DNA of 64,000 bases, from positions 14,299,001-14,363,000 of the forward strand of contig NW_026623100.1 of assembly GCF_023065955.2 (NCBI RefSeq), read 5' to 3'. Below, piece after piece: positions 45,997 to 57,549 of this stretch (position 1 is the stretch's first letter; each line of letters begins with the position of its first letter). Below the pieces are notes generated by a model. The model had not been told where the DNA came from, searched no databases, and saw only the letters and a program-made list of their open reading frames with translations. Origin of the DNA: Ursus arctos. Lineage: Eukaryota; Chordata; Mammalia; Carnivora; Ursidae. Made by a program: the position numbers and the translations under genes.

Positions 45997-47169
45997 TCAA
46001 TGCTCAGAACACAGCAGCTGCCCAGAATAAACAAATCAAACAGTTGTGTTCATGGTATCCTATCAATGGGGCCCGGGCTTTGTAAACTGTACAGCGTTGT
46101 GCCAGTGTAAGTGACCATCATCCTCCCCAGCGCAGGATGCAGGCCGGGGTGTTGGAGAAGACATTCAATTCCTCAGGTGTAAGAAGCAGACCATAAACAC
46201 TTCAGGTCCAAGGTTGAGACTACTCTGTGCTAAAAATTAGTTTAAGTGAGATGTTACGGATTGAATACCCTGAACTTAACTACATAAATTCTGGACCCCT
46301 GGTTCAATCACTTCACCCTCCAAACCCTATTTCTTTATAATAAATGAAATAGGTTCCCCTTCTTGTATTAATGGGAAATGTTCTGGTTGCCCGAAACAGA
46401 AAGAAACTCACGCTAAAGTAAATCACAAGTGCAGATGCACAGAACCTGAGGGCAAGAGCAGCCGAGCCTAAGAGAGGGACTGGGATAAGGAAAGGGAAAG
46501 CCATCGGCCTGGGCCATACTCCTTCTTCCTCTACCAACGACTCCATTCTTGTCTCTTGGCTAACTCAGTCCATACAGTGGGAAAAAAGCCCCCTCGCTGG
46601 GCCTAAATATATATTCCTTCTTTGTCCAAAAGTCTTGCCAAGAAGGCCATTTCTTAATCCTCATTCCAGATTTTGGGTAAGGAATTCCAACTGTCCAGGT
46701 TTGAGCCAGATTCCTACCCATTATCCAATCAGCTGGGGTCAGTCAGCACCTGCCATATGGCTGGCAGAGGATTTATGGCTCTGGACTCTGGTGACCTGTG
46801 GCTGTAGGGAAGTCACCCCCAAAACTGTCAACCACACAGTATTCCTCCAACCAGCTCAGCATCCAAACCACCTGGAAAGCTTGGGAAAAAAAATATATAG
46901 ACTTCCCTACACTATAAGCTTATACCAGCTTGGAGACCTTGGGCCAATAGTCTCCAGCTGCCAACAGCCTTGTCTACTTTCACTAGAATGTACTAGGAAC
47001 AGGAAAGGACAATCAATACATTCAGCAATAGCCACCACCCCCCTTCTATCACTACTTCCTCCCACCCCACCCAAGCAGTTCTATGTAACTGTTTAAGGTC
47101 GCTTTTTGGGAAAACACTGTCAGGCGATGCAGAGTAAGAGATGGGGAGTAATCTAGTAACCTTGAACCA
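45997..47169. other. Unassigned stretch
   Basis: No gene is recognised. A 153-codon plus frame at 46635-47096 has no domain. It may overlap an old repeat around 46330-46800 that I cannot name. Confidence 0.4.
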
Positions 47170-47400
47170 GCCTTTTACTGTGTATCAAATGCTTCCCCAC
47201 TTATTAAGTGCTTCCTTCCAGCCGGTCACGGGGCTAGGCTGTTTAATAAATATGACCTTCTGTCCTCACGACAATCCCATAAGGTACATGCTTTTTATTC
47301 TCATTTGACAGACGAAGGAAGTGAAGCTCAGAGAGGTCAAGTGACTTGCTCAGGGTCACTTAGCTAGTTGGTGACAGAACCACTTAGTCGTGTGTCTGTC
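47170..47400 (-). repeat. MIR element, antisense
   Basis: ttattaagtgcttccttcca, gtcctcacgacaatcccata, cttgctcagggtcacttagc, gaagctcagagaggtcaagt: full antisense MIR order. Confidence 0.92.
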
Positions 47401-47540
47401 TCCCTCAGTTTCACTGTCAGCTCCATGAGGTCAGCGACGCCGTGTACCTGCTTTTGCCCTTCCCAATATCCCCAGCACCGAACATGATGCCTGACACAGG
47501 GCAGCTGCTACATATTGTTTGGGAGAAAATGTAAAATAAA
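47401..47540 (+). repeat. LINE-2 3'-end fragment
   Basis: gtcagctccatgaggtcagc, gtacctgcttttgcccttcc, aatatccccagcaccgaaca and gcctgacacagggcagctgc read as an L2 3' end. Confidence 0.7.
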
Positions 47541-48530
47541 TAAATGGCAGCCTGACCGTCTTTGGTGAGGCCATTCCACGTATTCCTCTCCGAGCCTCCC
47601 AACCAGCCATTGTGCCTCAGCAGGCCCTGATGGCTTACAGGTGGGCTCAGCCACTGGGACAGCCAGAACCCTGGGACCTGAAGCTTCCTCTGGCTGGAAG
47701 TAGCCTTGTCTTCCTTCCTTAGGATGGCCAACACTTATTCTGTTCTACAGGTGGTATGATTTGGGAAAATGTGCGAAGAACAGTACAGTCTCATTTAAAG
47801 ACTGAAGATTTGTTCTGCTCATCAGAAATTTGAAAGTGACCCAGCCCGACCCTTTCAGTTATCCTGAGCTATTTAGAAATTTGTTCTGCATCCTGTCTTG
47901 GGGGAGTCACTGGATGACAGCCCTCAGGGGTCAGCCTCTTCCCTTCCAGCAAGGGCACCCACTGCTTCCTCCCTGATGGTGCAGCTTTTAGCTCAGACTC
48001 TTGTGGTGGGGGAGGGGCAGGGGAGGTGCTGACTGAGGGAAAACCCCAGAGTGACAGCATCCTGCGTTCCTCACGTTCCTCACGTGAAGCCCAGAGCCTC
48101 CGAGCCTGATGCCAGGACTCTGAAACGCCTTTCCTGCCAGGGGATTATGTTCATTTGCACAGGGTCTGAGACAGAAATTCCAAAGAGATGATACTGGAAA
48201 CCAAAGGCCTATATTATATTAATAATACAGACAGGAAAGCTCCCTCAGCAACCAGTAGCAAACATATTGAAGAAAGAAGGGCACCCCAGCCGGGTCATTT
48301 CAGATTACAATTAGAAATATTTAAATCTTACTGGTTTTGTTAGAGACCTCGTCTCTGGTTAGCTATTACGTTTCCGCACTTTTATGCTAATTTCTGAGTC
48401 AAGAAATCAGAGATCTCCCCAGATCAGGTGTCCACCACAACTCAGGAGGTGGCAAAACTCAAGCCTCCCCTTCACTGGATCCTCCACGCTTCTGCCAGGG
48501 CGCCCCAGGGAGCAGGAGGCCAAAGTCAGG
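47541..48530. other. Unassigned stretch with candidate conserved element
   Basis: No gene is recognised. About 48150-48400 is complex and AT-rich (tatattatattaataatac, gattacaattagaaatattt, cttttatgctaatttctgag), including an octamer-like atgctaat. Candidate regulatory DNA. Confidence 0.4.
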
Positions 48531-48539
48531 CAAGGCCCT

Positions 48540-48965
48540 TCACAAGGCACAGTGGAGAGCATCTGCTCGCATTCAGAGGCCTGAGTTTGGAGGCCTGGCT
48601 CAACCACTCACCAACTGGGTGACCATGGGAGAGGCGGAACCCACATTTGACCATTTTTAACGTCAGTCTGCCCAAGCACCCACAGCGCCCACCTTCCCCA
48701 AACCCCAATTCCAGTTCTCAGATTCCTATGCCCACCACTTTTTCAGTCAGTGAGAAAGCAGACTAACCTGCCGTCACACCGTTAAGTAGTGTGGGTTCAA
48801 CTGTAGACAGAACTTCAGCTTTCTCATCTGTGAAGTGAGAATGATAATAACTCTGCCTGGGTTCTGAACCCATGTGGGTTCATATTTCTTGCCTGAAATC
48901 ACCAGCTGTATAAATTCGGTTAGTTAACCTCTCCTGGCCTCAGTCTCCTCATCCTAAAAATGGGG
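48540..48965 (+). repeat. MIR fragments, sense
   Basis: Two or three sense MIR pieces: ctgagtttggaggcctggct with ccaactgggtgaccatggga (about 48580-48640), cagctttctcatctgtgaag (about 48820), and gttaacctctcctggcctca with gtctcctcatcctaaaaatg (about 48925-48965). Confidence 0.6.
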
Positions 48966-49009
48966 ATTGGCCCGTGCAGAGAGTAATGAGACTGATTTTG
49001 CAAACTCCT

Positions 49010-49095
49010 CTTGTTCTTTGTCCACTTTCCTTTGGGGCCACACCTTTTATTGATCGTAAGAGCTCTTTATATATTATAAACTTTAACCCTTCCTC
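49010..49095 (-). repeat. Short LINE-1 fragment, antisense
   Basis: ccttttattgatcgtaagag followed by ctctttatatattataaact matches antisense L1 ORF2 text (…gtaagagttctttatatatt…). Very short. Confidence 0.5.
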
Positions 49096-49469
49096 ATCAA
49101 TGCCCCTTTTTTCCTTAGTCATTTGTTTGTGGCATGTAAAGCACTTAGCGCAGTGACTATGATATTGGCAGCAATTTTATTCTTGAGAAGTGGCTTCTAT
49201 GTGGAAAGTTCTAGAACACCATGAGCTATCATTATCTTGTTATTACCGACAAGGGCAAGGCTAGATCCAAAGAAGAGAAGCCTCACCCTCCTGAAGAACT
49301 GATCCAGTCGGCTAGAGGCAGAGGGTGTTGTGGAGATAGGTGTGCTGTCTTGGGCTGTGCTAGAGACCTGAGGTCTTTGGCGAGAAAGACACATGTTGAG
49401 AGGAACCAGGAAGATCTTGAAAATGAAGGGCTCTCCTTGAATGAGACTGTATCCCATCCCCACCCTCAC

Positions 49470-49720
49470 CACACACACATCACACACGCATGCACATACC
49501 CAAACACACACCCATACATATGTCACACATGATATATGCCACACACACCTCACACACACACTTCACACACACATATTACAAATGCATGCACATACCTGAA
49601 CACACATGTATACACACATCACACACACCTCATATATACATCACACAGGTATGTACACACCCAAACACACACGTACACATGTGTGTGCTCACGTGCACGC
49701 ACACACACACACACACACGA
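49470..49720 (+). repeat. Complex CA-rich satellite-like block
   Basis: About 250 bases of CA-rich DNA with a higher-order unit gcatgcacataccNNaacac repeated at 49488 and 49584, and a diverged third copy near 49648. It ends in a pure (CA) tract at about 49699-49718. Long plus frames of histidine/threonine residues (up to 159 codons) are composition artefacts. Confidence 0.9.
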
Positions 49721-49869
49721 CTCTCACCTGAAGAGTCTGCACTGGCTGGAATAGAAACCAGCCTGAGAAGGGCTGGGTGCCTTTGTGTGAACAAGGGTCA
49801 CACAGTTGCTTACCAAGGTGAGCCTCTGAGAACAAAAGGTAACGTAAGTGCCCACTTGAAGACGCAGGA

Positions 49870-50265
49870 CATAACACACTCTCACATTCACTCTCTCATT
49901 TGCTCCTCAGAGCAGCCCTTGGAGGTGTCCAGGACAGGTATTTACAGGCCCTTTTACAGAAGGAACTGATGCTCAAAAGTTCCATATCTTGGGACATCTG
50001 GGTGGCTCAGTCGGTTAAGTGTCTGCCTTCCACTCAGGTCATGATCCCAGGGTCCTGGGATCGAGTCCCACATTGGGCTCCCTGCTCAGCAGGGAGTCTG
50101 CTTCTCCCTCTGCCTGCTGCTCCCCCTGCTTGTGCTCTCTCTCTCTCTGACAAATAAATAAATACAATCTTAAAAAAAAAAAAAAAAGAAGTTCCATGTC
50201 TTAATTAAAGACGCTTAGCAAAAAACAGAACCAGAATGAGGATCTGGGTCTCTTGATTCCTATTC
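49870..50265 (-). repeat. MIR element, antisense, split by a SINE
   Basis: ctcatttgctcctcagagca, ttttacagaaggaactgatg, ctcaaaag then, after the SINE, ttaattaaagacgcttagca and aaaacagaaccagaatgagg complete one antisense MIR. The SINE at 49991-50188 interrupts it. Confidence 0.8.
49977..50202 (+). repeat. CAN-SINE, sense, with TSD
   Basis: The SINE (head gacatctgggtggctcagtc, tail ataaatacaatctt plus A15) is flanked by aagttccatNtctt at 49977-49990 and 50189-50202, one mismatch. It inserted into a MIR. Confidence 0.93.
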
Positions 50266-50317
50266 AAAGTTACTCATTCAACAAACATCTATTGAGACCC
50301 TACCTTGGGCTTGGCTC

Positions 50318-50559
50318 TGAGTTGTTGGTTAGTTCTTTTTTTTTTTTTTTTTAAGATTTTATTTATTTATTAGACAGAGATAGAGACAGCCAGCGAGAGA
50401 GGGAACACAAGCAGGGGGAGTGGGAGAGGAAGAAGCAGGCTCATAGCGGAGGAGCCTGATGTGGGGCTCGATCCCATAACGCCAGGATCACGCCCTGAGC
50501 CGAAGGCAGACGCTTAACCGCTGTGCCACCCAGGCGCCCCTGAGTTGTTGGTTAGTTCT
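50318..50559 (-). repeat. Young CAN-SINE, antisense, with 19-base TSD
   Basis: tgagttgttggttagttct is identical at 50318-50336 and 50541-50559. The SINE in between starts with T-rich sequence and ends with gccacccaggcgcccc. It is nearly identical to the copy at 57.9-58.1 kb. Confidence 0.97.
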
Positions 50560-51156
50560 AACACCTGGTTGCGGAAGCTTTCAGGGTCCTCAAGCCTTTC
50601 ATGTTGGCCTAATGCACCCTGGGGCTCCCAGAATCAGAGTTTCAGGCCACAAGGATCTTTGGAACGGATCCTGTCCAGAATGGCACATGTCAGTGTTTTG
50701 CAAATGTACCTATGTCCTTGTGCCCAAGAAAACAGAACATTGTTCCGTGAGCAACTCTTTGCTGAACAGCTGGGCCATGACAATTCTAATAAAGACTGAG
50801 CTTGGGGACCATGCAGAATCCTCCAGTTTATTTGATAGCAAAGTGGTTTGTGAGTCTAGAAAGTACCCCTGGTTTCACTGCCCCACTTGAAAACCCTTTC
50901 ACGTTTTAGTTCCTGCTAACTCAGCAAAAGAGCCGTGGCTTGGGTTAGGGCTGGTGGGGAGGAAGATGATACCTCTTGACCCCAAACCCAGTTCTCTGGC
51001 ATGCCAAAGCAGCGCCCCCTGGCTCCATCTCACTGCCTTCTTCCAGCCACGCTCCCACCACTGGAACGGCTCAGGGAAGAACAGGGATGAGGCCACAGAG
51101 ACCCAAAGTGTGCCCAGGATCAGCTGCTGCACCGAGCTCACAGCCCTCGCAGCCTT

Positions 51157-51172
51157 CCCCCCCCCCCCCCCC
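51157..51172 (+). repeat. C16 homopolymer
   Basis: Sixteen consecutive C followed by gcccc. Length-unstable simple sequence. Confidence 0.92.
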
Positions 51173-53188
51173 GCCCCAGCATCCTCTCCCTCGAGAACCG
51201 CCCCTCTCCCCGAAGCCTGATCAGCCTTGGCCAGAGCCGAGGTAACTGAGCTCAGACACTGGATCGGATGTCTGGAGGGCCCCCACTGTAAACTGCAGGT
51301 CACATAATTCAACTTGATCCCTCACTCCATCCTACACTTTATGTGCTTCGGGGGACATGGCGGCTGATGGGCAGAGAGATAAGTCCCTGAGATGGGCCGG
51401 GGAGATGAAGGATTGCCCTAAAATGGAAAAGTTACTTCAGATCCAAGGAGGAGTGACTGGCTCAAGACCTTGTGGAGGGGAGAGAAGGGGTGCTACCCCG
51501 GGGGGTGGAGCCCATCATGAGTCCCCACTTTCCTCTCTGAACCCCATCAGGAAGATTCAGCCTTTCTCTCTGCTGGCGTGCCAGGCAACCTCAGAACTGT
51601 GTCGGGAGGTTTGGGACACTCCCCTCCCCCGACAATGTTCCCATCTGTAACATGGGAAAAGCTTTCCACTGAGAAAATGTGAGAAAATCCCAGTGTGCAT
51701 TAGTCCTTGGGAAGAAGAACCCTTGAAATGGGCAAGTGGTGTATCTTCTGGGAGGCTAGAGCACCTTCAGAAAGAGCCTCAGCCCCTGGCTCCTTCTGTT
51801 CGCACAGGGAGGACGTGGAGGGGCCTTCCTGCTCTGGCGCAGCGCTGCTGGACCCCAGGAAAGCAGGAACAGACAGGCAAGGAGGCCAGGCCCTCCTGCC
51901 TCCCCTGCCCACATCATCACAGCTCGGAAGCCCATCCTCCCAGAGGAGGCGGCAAGCCTTGTGCTGCTGTATACCCTGGGGTGCTATTTGCCTGTCACAC
52001 TTGAGTCTGGGCTTTTCATTTGAGCAAATCCCTCCCTCCCAGTGGTCATGGCCGGATGGGCCCAATGGTGGGGCTGCTGTGCACCAGCATTTAGACACGT
52101 TGCTAAATATTCCCAGCTGCCTGGAGGCCCCTTCGCTGTATGAGGTGAGACTCTGCAAGGTTTCGCCGCACAGGTGAGGACAGCCAAAGGGCATTCCCTA
52201 AACTTTTTTCTAGTATCCTCCATTTGATGAAAGACTTGTAGTTAAACCTTTATCTTCCATAAACATTTAAAATGTGGTTACCTTGATTTCCATGTTCCAT
52301 TTTCGTTTTATTTTAAAAAGGGGGTTCCTTGTAGTAAAACATCTGATACTATGGATGTTCCGCAGAAAACAGATGTTTCTCTATGTAATAGACGTCGGCA
52401 GGCCTCTGCATGCCCGCCAGGCCTCACATTCACACTCACACTCAGACACATGCACACGCACGTGTGTCTCACGAAAGCCCGAGGCAGGGCTGGGTCCCAC
52501 CAGGGCCACAAGGCTACAAGGCTCAGGTCCCGGCAGCTGTGGGATCTTTGAGCCAAGACGCTAGAGAAGGAATAAACCCTGAACCATCAGTGGAGGATGT
52601 TTCATGGCTTCTGAGCTCTTGCTGGGAACATTTCCCTCTTCAGTTCACTGTTCTCGCTTTCAGGGTCCTCTTCACAGCCTCACGGTGGGCACTCTGGCGC
52701 GCTCTGCCTCCACAGGGACAGGGGCACAGGCTTTTCAAGGGCACACAGAACTAACTGGGGACTCTGCCTAGTCGGCTTTGGTAGAGCTGACAAGTAGGCT
52801 GTTCCCCATTTTTCTCCTCTTCTTTCCATATCCTAGTCCAAGCCTGAAGGAGGCCCATATAGGCCCCAAACTCTTAGCGAAGAGCCACAGTTTTGCTTCC
52901 TTCACCTCATGCACAAACACCCCACTGCCGGCTTGACCCCCCAGGCATTGGGACAGCCTGCCTCACTCATTTTCCCAGGAATTTTGCTCCACATCCCCTC
53001 CTGAGACTCCCTTGGAACTGGCTGAGACACCTGAGGCTTGCTTCCTTCCCGGGGATATCTGCGCTTTCACGGAGACTCTGGACATTTAAGAGTTCTCACG
53101 ACCTGAAGGAATGAACTCCCTACTGTTGAAGGTCTCGGGTGTTAAGAAAGCTGTTTCTGGGCAGCAGGGAACTCTGCCATGCTGGAGG

Positions 53189-53202
53189 CCCCCCCCCCCC
53201 CC
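53189..53202 (+). repeat. C14 homopolymer
   Basis: Fourteen consecutive C followed by acaccgcccc. Simple sequence. Confidence 0.92.
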
Positions 53203-53981
53203 ACACCGCCCCAGTGTTTCAGGACTAGAATTTGCCCGGCATCAGGATGCCTGGCTTCCCTCTCAAGCTGCCTCTCTGTCCCCTGACCCTAGAGCAACAC
53301 TTCCCCTCTCTGTGCCCCAGGATCCCTGGAGGAGGGTAGTAGGTCCTCTCTCTGAGCTCCTGTAGTTCCCGTGAGCTGAAACTCCGAGCCAATGATTCTG
53401 TAAAATTATTACCCCAGAATTATCTTTATTTATATCCACCCCACCTCATTCCAAATAAAATTTGTGGAAAATATATGTAGAAATGCACATAAGATACAAA
53501 TGATACTGTAGCCAATGACTAGAAAATGAGGGTAGAAAAAGCAGATGAACCCTAGCTGCTATAAAAAAATCTTTGTTAAAGGGAACTGTCAGTCTGGCTC
53601 TGTGCTTCCCAGATGCCAGAGCAAAGAGGATGATACCGTCAGTTACAAGACTGACAAGGTCACCAAGGTAAAAAGCAAACCATCCATCAGAAGAATCATA
53701 GATGTTCCTGGAAGGGAGATTGCAAAGCAATTTCTCACATGGGTTCTCCAAGGGAATCCTAAGGTATGTAGTAAACCAGGGGTTTTCATCTTGAAAGACT
53801 GGCTCATTCTTGTTTTAAACTAAAACTTACTCTTTTCAAAGTAAAGAAATGAAACAGACAAAAGGATTTCTTTGGCTGAAGGGGAGTTCCGGGACAAGAG
53901 CTCCATGCTGTGCACAGGACGCCAAAGTAACCCATAACCTCACTCCCCAAACAGCTCTGTCAGACGGACTGGGCACCGCAT

Positions 53982-54163
53982 GAGTCACTGTTTCCAAACC
54001 TTGCCAGAAGGAGGAAGTCCTCTGGGGGGCTTGTTAAGCATGTGGCGCGCAAGGCCCCACAGCCAACCAACAGCATCGGAATCTCAGGGCGGGTGGGGGA
54101 CAGGGTATGCTCTCTGGGCCCAGGTAATCTTATGCCCAGGCAAGCTTTGGAAACACTGCCATA
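53982..54163 (+). repeat. MER5A-like element
   Basis: The ends cactgtttccaaaccttgcc and caagctttggaaacactgcc are imperfect inverted repeats. Inside are ggggggcttgttaagcatgt, gcatcggaatctcagggcgg and gggcccaggtaatcttatgc, which fit the hAT-derived MER5 layout. Confidence 0.7.
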
Positions 54164-54565
54164 AACAATACCACAACCATCTGGCTGAACTAGACAGTAA
54201 AAACCATTAGAATGGCAAGCCCAGTGGGCACGTGGCATTCGTTTTAAGGTGGAGCCCCAGAGGAGGCGTCTGCTGGGAGAAAGTCAGGGTAAGCCAGTGT
54301 TGAGTAAGCTGTCAGGGCCGTGGGTTGGGGTGATCTGGGAAGGAGACAGAGAACTTCGTTGCCCCCACCGGCACACCAGCTGCCCCATCCCATCCTGCCC
54401 CCCCCACCCGCTCCCAAGTGAAGGAGCTGTCCTCCGGAGACACAAAAAAAGTGGTGACAAAACCAGGCAGGGTGGGCCACAAGGCTGCCCCTCCATGAGA
54501 CAGATGGACAAGCATGAACCTCAGGTGACCTGACAGGCCAGGGCCATGTGCTTCGTCTCCCTGCT

Positions 54566-54577
54566 CCCCCCCCCCCC
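54566..54577 (+). repeat. C12 homopolymer
   Basis: Twelve consecutive C. Simple sequence. Confidence 0.9.
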
Positions 54578-54689
54578 ACTTCTAAGCCAGGTCAGGCTCC
54601 CCAAAACTTTGTGGTCGTCGGGTCACCTCCAGTTTGAATAGTCCTTTCCTGACTTCCCACTGGTTATGACTTTTGCTTGTGGAATCACA

Positions 54690-55285
54690 CCGCGGCAGTT
54701 AAGATCTTGTGCTCTGGAGCCGTATCTGGGTTCAAAGCCTGGTATTCTCACTTATCACCTGTGTGCCCAGGGCAAGTCCACCAGGCAGAATATGCTCGAT
54801 TGCACTGCAATAACAAACAGTCCCCAGATTCAGTAGATTGAAACAACAAACGCTGATTCTGTATTCAAGCAAAGTTGGCTACGGGTCCAGCGACTTCCCA
54901 AGGCAGTGTTCCCCACATGGAAGCTCAGATCCAGGCTGTTTCGACCATGGGTCACCCCTGTCCACCACATGCTTCTGCAAGGCCTTGCCGAGCCTCTACT
55001 TTCAATGCTTTGGCCCAGAAATGACACACACCACCTCCATTCATCAATCATTGGTCAACTCTCGTCACACGGACCCGCCTCCAGCAAGGGTGTGGGGAAG
55101 GATAATCAACCAGATGCCAGGAGGAAACAGCCATCTATGAGGGAGCACTGAACGTGGGCGGTAAAGCTGAACAGGGTGCTAGTGATAATGACGGGAACAA
55201 TCCACGTGAAACTTCAGCCGTTTCTGGCATACAACAAAGGGCTAATAAATGTTGAATATTATCATCATTATTACCATGGCCCTCC
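54690..55285 (+). repeat. MIR element, sense, split by an older-type repeat
   Basis: The left half (cttgtgctctggagccgtat, ctgggttcaaagcctggtat, cctgtgtgcccagggcaagt) ends near 54782. The right half (cgtttctggcatacaacaaa, gggctaataaatgttgaata, ttatcatcattattacc) resumes near 55165. Together they make one MIR interrupted by about 380 bases. Confidence 0.75.
54783..55160 (+). repeat. Ancient repeat inserted in MIR (family not named)
   Basis: Recognisable wording: attgaaacaacaaacgctga, gctttggcccagaaatgaca, cacaccacctccattcatc, cattggtcaactctcgtcac and cagcaagggtgtggggaagg, which belongs to a very common mammalian repeat containing …ctctggcccggaagtgacacacatc…. Its location inside a MIR shows it is younger than the MIR. 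Confidence 0.65.
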
Positions 55286-56454
55286 AAATGCTGTCCTCCA
55301 CCTAACTGACTGACTTCTCTTACATTCTGGTTCTGACCAGTTTTCTTAGAAGCAGTGGCCCCTTTCCTAGTTTGCAACTTCTTTAGCCTCCAGGTTCGGG
55401 TTTTTATAGCTTCTCCCTCATGCGATTTGCATCAGTCACTGTAAGAACTCTAGATGTTACAATGGCAAGAGGCCAAGGATGGTTTATTATCTAGTGTATG
55501 ATCACACACACAACACACACTCATCCTTGTTAACGACTGCACATTCCAGAGGTCATTAATTCACGTTTCCTCAGTGCTGTCATCAGGGATGACGGCTCAT
55601 TCAAGATCAAGGAGCAGGAGGGGCCCCCAGATGCAGAAGGAAGAGCACTCCTGGGAAATGAATAACAACCTGGGTCTAAAGCCTCAGTGTTCATGTCCAT
55701 AAAATGGGGCTAAGGAGCCTGCAGAGCTCACTGGGCTGTGAGGATGAAAAGGTTGGTCCCTGGAAAGTGCCATCCAGATGTAGGGCATGGTATTCTGACA
55801 GGTGCCAAGTACTGTGGTACCTGCCTCAGAAAACACTCATCAGCAGAGTCCTGTGCAAGTCCCAAATGCTTCTTTTCTGTCCCTCGGGTTTCTCTATTCA
55901 GGTGTCTGTTCCCCCTAATTCTTATTCCCTTGATCATTGGTTCACCATCAGATTGCACAACTCAGTATCTTTCTCCCTCCAGCCTTCCTGGGGTGGAGGC
56001 GGGGGCGGGGGAGGGATCAGACTGTACTGTGAAGCGTGTACGGCTTCCCAGGGCTTTTCCCACTGGAGCCCCAAGCTCTGGGGAACAGCTTACTGCTGCC
56101 CTAATCATAACAAGGCTCACACCACCATTACACAACTTTAATACCAGCTTTTATGCGGGCATCTGGGGATGTGTGTGCTTATGAGCAATTTGTAATGAAA
56201 AAAAGACCGACCTGCAGCAGTCTGGGAGGAGAGGGGCCCAGAGCACCAGGCGGGGCCAGGCCCCATCACAGGGGCCGCCCAGACTCTGGGGACACGGCTG
56301 CTGCCCTGGGACGTTTAAGGCACTATTTGATCTCTTGTTAAGCCCCACATGGCTTCAATTTCCATGTGTTCTGAAAGAGAATGGAATTAGAGTCAACAGA
56401 TCCATTGTGTCTTTCATAAAGATGTGTTCTTAATCAAGAAGGAGATGGAGCAGG
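55286..56454. other. Unassigned stretch
   Basis: No gene is recognised. A MIR-like piece occurs at about 55660-55750. Two overlapping plus frames of about 145 codons (55704-56184) have no domain. Confidence 0.4.
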
Positions 56455-56590
56455 AAAGGAAACTTGCATTCGTGGAAGGCCCACGATGTGCCAGGACCAG
56501 GCCAAGAACCTTATTTCTATGCATCATCTCAAATGAGCCTCACAATAACCCCCTGAGGTAGATTCTTGTCATTATCTTTTGTGGTAGATT

Positions 56591-56623
<33 letters not shown>

Positions 56624-57215
56624 GCCACAATATTTTGCACCTCATCCCATCGAGAGGTGGAGTCTGTTTCTCTATTCTTCGAATCTGGTGTTGACCATCC
56701 TCTTGTCTTGGCCAATGAGGCATTATTAGCAAACACAAAGCAGGGACTCAAAAAGTGCTTGCACATCAGGGCTCGCCCTCTCTTGCAGCTTTGAACCATG
56801 CTACTGCTATGTGAACAAGGACAGGCAACCCTCCGGGAGGAAGAGGGACCAGATGGGGCAAGACCCCAGCCACTCTGGTCGCCCAGGGCTGATGCGGAGA
56901 TTGAAAAAGGCACAGGAGGGAGGTCAGCCTAGGCCATCTCCCCTCAGCCAAGGCAGTGCACACCTGAAGCCCAGCTAACCCAGAGAATCATGGGAAATAG
57001 GAAGTGGTTGCTGTCTTAAGCTACCATGTCTTCAGGCAGTTTATTATTCAGTAAAAGCTCCCTGATCTATCCCTCGTTACGGATGTGGAGCCTGAGGCTC
57101 AGAAAGGTTAAGTCATTTTTCCAATATTCCCAGTTGGTAAGTGGCAGAGAGGGCTGTGAATCCCGGACTTCCATTCAGTGCCCTGAACTACCTGGGATCC
57201 CCCGGGATCACGCCA
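56455..57215 (-). repeat. MIR element, antisense, split by a repeat
   Basis: The left part (cacgatgtgccaggaccagg, catctcaaatgagcctcaca, ataaccccctgaggtagatt) ends near 56576. The right part (acggatgtggagcctgaggc, tcagaaaggttaagtcattt, ggcagagagggctgtgaat) resumes near 57070. One MIR, one insertion. Confidence 0.8.
56577..57065 (+). repeat. Ancient repeat inserted in MIR, with (CA)n
   Basis: Begins near a (CA)n at about 56593-56622 and continues with atattttgcacctcatccca, cgagaggtggagtctgtttc, tcttgtcttggccaatgagg, cttgcacatcagggctcgcc and agaatcatgggaaataggaa. This is the same family whose middle part is at 37.3-37.6 kb. Family label not recalled with certainty. Confidence 0.7.
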
Positions 57216-57549
57216 GCATGGGCAGTGACTCCTGAGAGCAGATTCTCCCGAGAAATGCTAACTCCCCCCCACCCCCCGCCATTCCATATTGAGGAAAGTT
57301 GGAAAACCTCCAGTCCAAGGGAGAATTTCTGCTTACTTGGGCTTCATTCTTACCAAAGGCACAGCACAGACCTGAAAACTTAGCTCTATGCGGCATTTTC
57401 ATAAATAGAATCTAATTTTTCCACTGCCCCTGATTGAAGAATCATTCCATCCTTCCACCCGAAGAATATTCAAGAGACCCAGGTAGTCACTGCAGGGTTC
57501 TCTATTCCTCTGGCTCAGAGGCTCTGGCCTCTGGTCAGGTATCAGTGGT
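57216..57549. other. Unassigned stretch
   Basis: No gene or clear repeat is recognised. Includes a C-rich patch at about 57264-57280. Confidence 0.35.

Larger units (their letters stand above)
50560..53981. other. Mostly unique stretch with poly-C runs
   Basis: No gene is recognised. Includes C16 at 51157-51172 and C14 at 53189-53202. Frames of 137-164 codons (50899-51312, 51700-52194, 51707-52177) lie in GC-rich DNA and overlap on opposite strands without domains. 52400-52475 is a short CA/CT-rich patch. Confidence 0.4.

Noticed and set aside
49470..49720. CRISPR-like spaced repeats
   Set aside because: The genome is mammalian and the spacing is irregular. The repeats are CA-rich microsatellite units.
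49490..49969. 159-codon frame rich in histidine and threonine
   Set aside because: It is the translation of the CA-rich simple-repeat block, so composition alone produces it.
51700..52194. Overlapping 164- and 156-codon frames on opposite strands
   Set aside because: Both lie in GC-rich unique DNA, and antisense long frames commonly co-occur by chance there. No motif or splice pattern supports either.
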